42,901 bases of DNA from Candidatus Parcubacteria bacterium. GTDB taxonomy: Bacteria; Patescibacteriota; Minisyncoccia; UBA6257; HR35. Below, piece after piece: positions 36,363-42,901 of the stretch. A program made the position numbers and the translations under genes. Where the stretch lies: contig BPJI01000001.1 of the NCBI GenBank assembly GCA_026004535.1, positions 388,523-431,423 of the forward strand. The letters are read 5' to 3'. How positions within the stretch are numbered: the stretch's first letter is position 1; each line of letters begins with the position of its first letter. The notes below the pieces were generated by a model that worked only from the letters and a program-made list of their open reading frames with translations, was not told the origin of the DNA and did no database searches.

Positions 36363-37065
36363 CAATCCTGCAATTTTAAATATTTATTCAGGAGTGGGAG
36401 GTAAAGATGCTGAAGATTGGGTTGGAATTTTAAAAAGAATGTATGAAAAATTTTTTAAAAGAAAAAATTGGAAATTTATTTTAGTTGATGAAGATCCTAA
36501 TGAATTTGGAGGTTATAAATTTGTCAGCTTTCAAATTAATACCCCTGGTGCTTATGGTGTTTTAAAAAATGAAAAAGGAGTTCATCGATTAGTGAGAATT
36601 TCGCCCTTTTCGGCCAAAAGATTAAGACATACAAGTTTTGCTTATGTCGATGTTTTGCCTTTAATTGAAAAACCTCAATTTAAAATAGATGAAAAAGATT
36701 TGGAAATTCAAACTTTTCGGGCTGGTGGTCGAGGTGGTCAAAATGTTAATAAGGTTGAAACAGCAGTAAGGCTTATTTATAAACCTTTAAATTTAGTTGT
36801 AACTTGTCAAAGTGAAAGATCTCAATTTCGTAATAAAGAAATTGCTTTAAGTATTTTATACTCTAAAATTCAAAATTTATTAGAAGAAAAGCGCAAAAAA
36901 GAAATTGCCGAACTTAAAGGTGAAAAAATTGAAATTGGTTGGGGCAATCAAATTAGGTCTTATGTTCTTGATCCTTATAAATTAGTTAAAGATTTAAAAA
37001 CGGGCAAAGAAACAAACAAGATTGAGGAGGTTTTAGATGGCAAGTTAGAATTAATCATGGTATAA
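36349..37065 (+). CDS. prfB: Peptide chain release factor 2-like, lacking N-terminal domain 1
   Basis: SPF motif ([17 protein letters not shown]), [10 protein letters not shown]; 238 aa starting at domain 2. Confidence 0.88.
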   Translation: MHYDNNPAILNIYSGVGGKDAEDWVGILKRMYEKFFKRKNWKFILVDEDPNEFGGYKFVSFQINTPGAYGVLKNEKGVHRLVRISPFSAKRLRHTSFAYVDVLPLIEKPQFKIDEKDLEIQTFRAGGRGGQNVNKVETAVRLIYKPLNLVVTCQSERSQFRNKEIALSILYSKIQNLLEEKRKKEIAELKGEKIEIGWGNQIRSYVLDPYKLVKDLKTGKETNKIEEVLDGKLELIMV

Positions 37066-37072
37066 TTAAAAA

Positions 37073-37756
37073 ATGCTAGTCGTTAAGAACATTACTAAGA
37101 TTTATTCTCCTAATATCATTGCTTTAGATAATATTAGTTTTGAGATTAATGCTGGTGAATTTGTTTTATTAATTGGTCGTTCGGGAGCAGGGAAGACAAC
37201 TATTTTAAAAATTTTAAGACGAGAAGAGGAGCCTACTCGAGGCCAAATTTATTTTAAAAATAGAAATTTATTAGAACTTTCAAGAAGAAGATTAGGTGAA
37301 ATTAGAAGAAAAATTGCTGCTATTCATCAGGGCTTTAAACTTTTAAACAAGAAAACAGTTTACGAAAATATTGCTTTACCATTAGAAATTTTAAATAAAT
37401 CAGCTAAGGATATCAAAAATGAAGTTTACCAAGTTGCCGAAAAATTAAAAATCAAAGCTAAATTAAACCAATTAGTTGAAACTTTATCTGGTGGTGAAAA
37501 ACAAAAAGTATGTTTAGCTAGATGTTTAGTGGCTAAGCCAGAAATTATTCTAGCTGATGAACCAACGGGTAATCTCGATCCAATTGCAACTTATGAAATT
37601 ATCAATATTCTTAAAGAGATAAATAAAGAGGGAATAAGTATTATTTTAGCAACTCATAGTAGGGAAATTGTTGAAAGTTTAAAAACAAGGACCTTAACTT
37701 TAAATGATGGTCGTTTGATTAGAGACGAAAATCCTGGTAAATATACTTTGGTATAA
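37073..37756 (+). CDS. ftsE: Cell division ATP-binding protein FtsE
   Basis: Walker A GRSGAGKTT, LSGGEKQKVCLARCLVAKPEIILADEPTGNLD. Confidence 0.93.
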   Translation: MLVVKNITKIYSPNIIALDNISFEINAGEFVLLIGRSGAGKTTILKILRREEEPTRGQIYFKNRNLLELSRRRLGEIRRKIAAIHQGFKLLNKKTVYENIALPLEILNKSAKDIKNEVYQVAEKLKIKAKLNQLVETLSGGEKQKVCLARCLVAKPEIILADEPTGNLDPIATYEIINILKEINKEGISIILATHSREIVESLKTRTLTLNDGRLIRDENPGKYTLV

Positions 37757-38661
37757 TGTCTAAGCTGAAAAAAATTTTAAAATACGGCTATGATTTATTT
37801 TGGCAGGAAAAAATTATTTCTTTAATTAATATTGGCACAACCATTTTGGTTGCTCTTTTTCTTTGGTTTGGTTTCTTGAGTTTTTATTTTTTTAATCAAA
37901 TGATTGCTTATTTACAAGAAAGATTGGATTTTTCAATTTATTTCAGGTCAAATATTAATCGTGAAGAAATTTTAAAATTACAAAAAATTTTGCAAAACTT
38001 TCCTGGAGTTAAAGAGGTTGAATTCGTACCTCAAGAAGTTGCTCTAAAAAAATTTCAACAAGAGGCAAGAGCAAACCCAGTTATTACCAGAGCCTTAAAA
38101 GAACTTCAAACTAATCCCTTAGTTGATTATCTGATTGTTCGAACTGATAATTCTGAAATTTATCCTCAAATTGCTGATTATATTGAAAAGTCTACCTATA
38201 GAGCGTATATTGATTATATTAGTTATTTTGAAAATCAAAAAGTAATTAAAAAAATTATTTCTATTTCAAATCAGACAAAATTTTTAATTTCGATTTTACT
38301 TATTGTTATTTTGATTTTTTCAGCTTTAATAATTTTTAATACTATTTTAGCTTCAATTTATTCTCAAAGAGAAGAAATTGAAGTATTAAGAATCATTGGA
38401 GCAGGGAATTGGTTTATTCGAGTCCCATTTTTTATTTATATCTTGATTTTTTCTTTCTTAGGTTATATAATTGCTTTAGGAACTTTGATACTATTTTTAA
38501 TGAAAACAGAAGACTTTTGGCCCACAATTGTTTCTAATTTTCAACCATCAATTTTTATTGCTGATAATTTTTTTGTTTTAAATGGAATTGCTTTCGGTTT
38601 AATTTTGTTAATCAATTTTGTTTCAGCTTTTATTGCCATGGAAAAATATATTAAAATATAA
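37756..38661 (+). CDS. ftsX: Cell division protein FtsX
   Basis: Four predicted TM helices; FPGVKEVEFVPQEVALKKFQ; follows ftsE. Confidence 0.92.
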   Translation: MSKLKKILKYGYDLFWQEKIISLINIGTTILVALFLWFGFLSFYFFNQMIAYLQERLDFSIYFRSNINREEILKLQKILQNFPGVKEVEFVPQEVALKKFQQEARANPVITRALKELQTNPLVDYLIVRTDNSEIYPQIADYIEKSTYRAYIDYISYFENQKVIKKIISISNQTKFLISILLIVILIFSALIIFNTILASIYSQREEIEVLRIIGAGNWFIRVPFFIYILIFSFLGYIIALGTLILFLMKTEDFWPTIVSNFQPSIFIADNFFVLNGIAFGLILLINFVSAFIAMEKYIKI

Positions 38662-38669
38662 TAATTATC

Positions 38670-38968
38670 TACCCGGATAATCAACCGGATAGATTACCCG
38701 GATGAATACCGGATATTAAAATGTTTACCCAATAAATGCCGGATTATTTTACCCAGATGATTACCGGATAAATCCGGGTTCATATCCGGGTAGTATTATC
38801 CAGTCTAAATATGAGTAAATTCATCCGGTGTGCATCTGGGTAGTTAATAATCCGGTTTATAATCCGGGTAACCTATCCGGTAAAAATCAGGGTAACTTAT
38901 CCGGTTAATATCCGAGTAGTTCTATCCGGTCTAAATCCGGGTAGCTGTATCCGGTTTAGATCCGGGTA
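38670..38968. repeat. CCGGAT island 7
   Basis: Left end acccggataatcaaccggatagattacccggatgaataccggata homologous to island 3 left end. Confidence 0.92.
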
Positions 38969-38978
38969 AAATATATAA

Positions 38979-39533
38979 ATGGAAAAAACATTAGTTTTAA
39001 TTAAGCCAGATGGAGTTGAAAGAGGTTTAGTTGGTCAAATAATTTCTCGTTTTGAAAGGGCTGGTCTTAAAATTATCGGTTTAGGCATTGTCAAGCCTAA
39101 TAAAAAATTGATTGACAAACATTACCCCAAAGACAGAGCTTGGATCGAAAATTTGGGTTATAATTTAATTAGAACGGCTGAAGAAGCAAAAGTAAAAATT
39201 GATTTGAAGAAGGATTATGGAGTTAATAACGTTTATGAGTTGGGTCTTAAAATCAGAAATTGGCTGATTGATTTTATGTCTTCAGGACGAGTTGTAAAAA
39301 TTGCTCTCGAAGGACCACAAGCAATAATGGTTGTAAGAAAATTAGTTGGCAAAACAATTCCTTTCTTAGCCGAACCAGGTACAATTCGAGGAGATTTTTC
39401 AATTGATAATCCTTTGTTGGCTAATCTAGAAAAAAGACCAATTAAAAATTTAGTTCATGCCTCAGGAAATAAAAAAGAAGCAGAATATGAATTAAAATTA
39501 TGGTTTAAAAAGGACGAATTAATTAAATATTAA
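38979..39533 (+). CDS. ndk: Nucleoside diphosphate kinase with internal insertion
   Basis: MEKTLVLIKPDGVERGLVGQIISRFERAGLKI, PGTIRGDFS, NLVHASGNKKEAEYEL. Confidence 0.93.
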   Translation: MEKTLVLIKPDGVERGLVGQIISRFERAGLKIIGLGIVKPNKKLIDKHYPKDRAWIENLGYNLIRTAEEAKVKIDLKKDYGVNNVYELGLKIRNWLIDFMSSGRVVKIALEGPQAIMVVRKLVGKTIPFLAEPGTIRGDFSIDNPLLANLEKRPIKNLVHASGNKKEAEYELKLWFKKDELIKY

Positions 39534-39542
39534 AAATATAAT

Positions 39543-39675
39543 TACCCGGATTTAAACCGGATAGGACTACCCGGATTTTTACCGGATAAGTTACCGAGAT
39601 TTAAACCGGATGATTTATAAAATATTTTTAATCCTGTTGGTTATCCGGGTAGATATATCCGGCAATCATCTGGGT
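39543..39675. repeat. CCGGAT island 8
   Basis: Centre CCGGATGATTTATAAAATATTTTTAATCC. Confidence 0.9.
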
Positions 39676-39703
39676 AAATATAATATCTGTCTAGGGAATT
39701 ATC

Positions 39704-39916
39704 ATGGTAGTTCCAACAAAAAAACTTTCAAAAGCAAGATATCGAAAAAGAAGATTTCAAAAAGAAAGAGTAAAAAATTTACAACTTCAGCCTTGTAAAA
39801 ATTGCAGTGCTTTGGTTTTAGCTCATCGAGTTTGTCCTGAATGTGGTTTTTATAAAGGAAAAATAATAAGACATATTGAAGGTAGGAAGTCAAAAACTGA
39901 AAAGCCAAGAAGCTGA
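39704..39916 (+). CDS. rpmF: 50S ribosomal protein bL32
   Basis: VPTKKLSKARYRKRR, CKNCSALVLAHRVCPECGFYKG. Confidence 0.93.
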   Translation: MVVPTKKLSKARYRKRRFQKERVKNLQLQPCKNCSALVLAHRVCPECGFYKGKIIRHIEGRKSKTEKPRS

Positions 39917-39927
39917 GAAGCTTAATA

Positions 39928-40371
39928 ATGAGCACCCGCCATCTTTGCCGTATAATTGTTCTTCAATCACTTTATGAATGGAGTTTCTGGAATTATCCTC
40001 AAGATAAATGGCTTGATTTTCTAGAAGAAAACTTAAAAGAATTTGGAGAAGATGTTGATGAACCTGATTTCGCTCGCAAATTAATGGAAGGAGTTGTGAC
40101 CAATTTAGAATTTATAGATGAATTAATTAAAAGAAATACTAAAAACTGGCCATTTGAACAGATTTCTTTAGTTGAAAAAAATATTCTAAGAATCGCCATC
40201 TATGAAATTTATTTTCAAAATCATGAAGAAGTACCGATAAAGGTCAGTATTAATGAAGCAATAATTTTAGCCAAAAGTTTTGTTAATGATTCAGCCGGTA
40301 GATTTATTAATGGAGTTTTAGGTACGGTTTATGAAGAGTACTTACAGACTACTCAAAATAAAAGAGATTGA
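39928..40371 (+). CDS. nusB: Transcription antitermination factor NusB
   Basis: CRIIVLQSLYEWSF, LVEKNILRIAIYEIYF, VSINEAIILAKSFVNDSAGRFINGVLGTV. Confidence 0.94.
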   Translation: MSTRHLCRIIVLQSLYEWSFWNYPQDKWLDFLEENLKEFGEDVDEPDFARKLMEGVVTNLEFIDELIKRNTKNWPFEQISLVEKNILRIAIYEIYFQNHEEVPIKVSINEAIILAKSFVNDSAGRFINGVLGTVYEEYLQTTQNKRD

Positions 40372-41026
40372 AGAAATTTTAGGAGTTAAAATTAAAAATA
40401 AAAATATTTGGTTAACAGCAATTACTCATAAATCATGGCTATTTTTTCGTCCGGAAGTTAAACTGCCTCATAATGAAAGATTAGAATTTTTAGGCGATTC
40501 TGTTTTGCAACTTATTACTTCCTGGTATTTATATTTAAACTTCCCCCACTTAGGCGAAGGTGAATTAAGTCTAATTAGAGCTGCCTTAGTTAATCGACAG
40601 AGATTAGGAGAGATTGCTCAAAAATTAAAAATTGAAAAATTTATACTGTTAGGCAAAAATTTAAACGATAAGGGTTTAAAGACAATTTTAGGTGATAGTT
40701 TAGAAGCAATTATCGGAGCAATTTTTTTAGATTTAGGTTTTGAAAAAGCAAAAGAGTTTGTTGAAAAAAATATTTTAGCTGAGGCCGAAAAAATTGTTAA
40801 AGAAAAAAAATATAAAGATCCAAAAAGTTTATTGCAAGAAATTTTTCAGCAAAAGTATAAGCAGAAACCCGAATATAGATTAATTGAAATAACTGGACCA
40901 CCGCATCAAAGAAATTTTAAAGTTGCCCTTTATTTTAAAAATAAAAAATTAACAGAAGGGCAGGGAAGTTCTAAAAAGGAAGCTGAAATTAATGCCGCGA
41001 TTGAAGCATTGAGATTGCTTTATTAA
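40331..41026 (+). CDS. rnc: Ribonuclease III
   Basis: NERLEFLGDSVLQLITSWYL, LGDSLEAIIGAIFLDLG, C-terminal dsRBD. Confidence 0.96.
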   Translation: MKSTYRLLKIKEIEEILGVKIKNKNIWLTAITHKSWLFFRPEVKLPHNERLEFLGDSVLQLITSWYLYLNFPHLGEGELSLIRAALVNRQRLGEIAQKLKIEKFILLGKNLNDKGLKTILGDSLEAIIGAIFLDLGFEKAKEFVEKNILAEAEKIVKEKKYKDPKSLLQEIFQQKYKQKPEYRLIEITGPPHQRNFKVALYFKNKKLTEGQGSSKKEAEINAAIEALRLLY

Positions 41027-41101
41027 TTAAATATTAATAAAGATATATTACTTATCGTTTCCCACTTAAAGAAATGTACCATAATTTTTATTAAAATAAA
41101 T

Positions 41102-42901
41102 ATGGAAAATTTTAAAAAATTAGCCAAATTTGATGTTAGATCCGTTATTGAACAAAAACCATTTAAGAATCCAGCAGTCCAATATTTTTTTGAAAAATGG
41201 TTTAAGGTAAATGATTTTATTGAGCTACAAGTTATAAGTAGAGAAAAATGGATTGAATACAAGGAAAAAGGAATTTTAGAAGCAAAACCAGATGGTAAAA
41301 AATTATTATTCATACCAGATGATTTGCAACTTTGGGAAATAATTGGTATTATTGAAGCTATTGATAGGGATACGTTTAAAAATAATCCTGAAAAAGTAAA
41401 AGAAGCAAAAGAAAAATTACTCGAGCTCGGAAAAATTTTTAAAAATGCTGGAATTTATATTGCTCAAAGACTTAATAATATTCAGGAAGGTAGAGAAATA
41501 GCTGAAGCTTTAGCCTTAGAATTTTATCAATATGGACAATTACTTTCTCAAGAAGAAACCCAAGAAGAATTAAAAATTGAAGATATTTCTTCTCATCAAT
41601 TAACACTCAAAGAAACTGAAGAAGTAGATTTTTTTTTAGCTGGAAAAACATTATATGAATCAAGAAAACAAAGAATTGACAAAGAAATCCAGAAAAATCA
41701 AACAATAAATAAAGAAAAGTTATATGAAGAGCAAAGACAAAAAACATTAGCTCAATTCTTCAGAGCAGCTGAAAAGGCATTTATTATTAAATATAAAACC
41801 GAAAAAGGAGGATTAAAAGAAATTCAATCTGAACTAAAACCATGGCAAACTCCTATTCATGATGATTTTTTAAGAAGAATTGAAAAAGCGCTCAGCCGAA
41901 AAATCGAAGCTCCTAAGCAAGAACTTATAGCCTCAATTTTTAGACATGGCATGGAACTCTTAAAAAATAGTATGCTATTTGATAAACTTCCAGATTATGT
42001 TAAGGATTACATTATTTACTGGCAAAATGGCGAAAGAACCCTTAGAGAAGCAATTAAAATTGATGAACTTAAAAAAGAATTAGCTGCAATGAGAAAAAAT
42101 AATGTTGATCCAGAAGAAATAGCTAAAAAAGAATTAAAAATAGCTGAAAAAATTCAATTAGTTATCTCAAGTTTTCCACAAGAAAAAGGGTCAGATAAAC
42201 CATTGGGAATAATTGTAACTCAAGCTATTAATTGTGTTGGTGCCTCATTACTTGGTGGAGCATTATTTGAAGAAGTGGGTTTGAAATATTTAGTAGTTAG
42301 CGTACCAGGACATTCTGTTCTTTTCCTTATAACAAGTAATGGACAGGTTTGGTGGTTTGATATGCTTAATGCAGAAGCTAATAAAATTTTAACTGATGAT
42401 ATGATAGAAGGTAAAAGAAAAGATGGTAAATCTCTAACTGTAAAAGATATCATTGATTTTAGTCAAGACATAGGTTCTGAAGAATTAATATTTGATTTGA
42501 AATTACCATCAGAATTATATAAAGAACTTCTACCCGAGATAATAGATCAATATATAAAAATTAATATTTTTAAACCAGAACGTGGGCACCAAATTCAAGT
42601 GTTATTTAATTTAGGATTAGCTCTTTTTGAACTCAATCGTTATGAAGAAGCAATCGAGGTCTATAAACAAGTTATTGCTCTTAGTCCTAAATATGCTAAT
42701 GCCTATAATAATTTAGGATTTTTTCTTTCTGAATTCAGTCTTCGTGAAGAAGCAATCGAAGCCTACAAACAAGCTATTACTCTTAATCCTAAATATGCTA
42801 CTGCCTATAATAATTTAGGAAATGCTCTTTTTGAACTCAATCGTTACGAAGAAGCAATCGAAGCCTACAAACAAGCTATTGCTATTAATCCTAATTTTAC
42901 T
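41102..42901 (+). CDS. Putative SirB1/transglutaminase-like plus TPR protein, 3'-truncated by window edge
   Basis: ATG at 41102 open to the end (absent from ORF track); AINCVGASLLGG / PGHSVLFL / WWFDML; TPR units EEAIEAYKQAIALNPKYATAYNNLG. Confidence 0.85.
   Translation, partial: MENFKKLAKFDVRSVIEQKPFKNPAVQYFFEKWFKVNDFIELQVISREKWIEYKEKGILEAKPDGKKLLFIPDDLQLWEIIGIIEAIDRDTFKNNPEKVKEAKEKLLELGKIFKNAGIYIAQRLNNIQEGREIAEALALEFYQYGQLLSQEETQEELKIEDISSHQLTLKETEEVDFFLAGKTLYESRKQRIDKEIQKNQTINKEKLYEEQRQKTLAQFFRAAEKAFIIKYKTEKGGLKEIQSELKPWQTPIHDDFLRRIEKALSRKIEAPKQELIASIFRHGMELLKNSMLFDKLPDYVKDYIIYWQNGERTLREAIKIDELKKELAAMRKNNVDPEEIAKKELKIAEKIQLVISSFPQEKGSDKPLGIIVTQAINCVGASLLGGALFEEVGLKYLVVSVPGHSVLFLITSNGQVWWFDMLNAEANKILTDDMIEGKRKDGKSLTVKDIIDFSQDIGSEELIFDLKLPSELYKELLPEIIDQYIKINIFKPERGHQIQVLFNLGLALFELNRYEEAIEVYKQVIALSPKYANAYNNLGFFLSEFSLREEAIEAYKQAITLNPKYATAYNNLGNALFELNRYEEAIEAYKQAIAINPNFT

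Noticed and set aside
41023-41313. Minus-strand 96-aa ORF
   Set aside because: Antisense to the start of the 41102 TPR-protein gene, which has clear protein motifs.
1-42901. Recoding of UGA as in some CPR lineages
   Set aside because: UGA ends genes such as mraZ (27118-27120), and an RF2-type factor with SPF motif is present, so UGA appears to be a stop codon.
1-42901. Classical IS element or prophage
   Set aside because: No transposase, integrase or phage structural gene is recognisable. The repeats lack IS-type terminal repeats enclosing a coding region.

Overview
AT-rich bacterial window in which nearly every gene is on the + strand. Its style resembles Patescibacteria/CPR (small genome, split transketolase, partial dcw cluster), but that is inference. 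Recognisable genes: rpsF-ssb-infA, PduO-type cobalamin adenosyltransferase, lemA, htpX, ileS, map, a tRNA-binding-domain protein, efp, a DNA methyltransferase plus putative restriction endonuclease, DUF763, 3-methyladenine glycosylase, MOFRL glycerate kinase, split transketolase, glmS, murB, mraZ-rsmH-ftsL-like-ftsI, rpiB, rpe-like, pcm, KefB-type antiporter, gatB, prfB-like, ftsEX, ndk, rpmF, nusB, rnc, and a TPR protein running off the end. There are three tRNAs: Pro(TGG), Tyr(GTA) and Ser(GCT). The most unusual content is a set of dispersed 'two-word' repeat arrays with about 12 bp word spacing. Most run in one orientation and then flip to the reverse complement. One vocabulary (ACCCGGAT/ACCGGATA) fills eight intergenic islands. 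Others (CCACGGATTAACACGGAT, CAGAAC..GCAGAAC, ACGGAA/ACGGAC, GTTAACGAATT) lie between genes or inside conserved genes, usually in frame. Also notable: a histidine-phosphatase domain embedded in IleRS, a +1 frameshift at a CCC-T site in efp, duplicated tRNA 3' ends sharing a non-tRNA flank downstream of two different tRNAs, an RF2 without domain 1, and a 20-aa Lys/Ala peptide gene with its own promoter and terminator.
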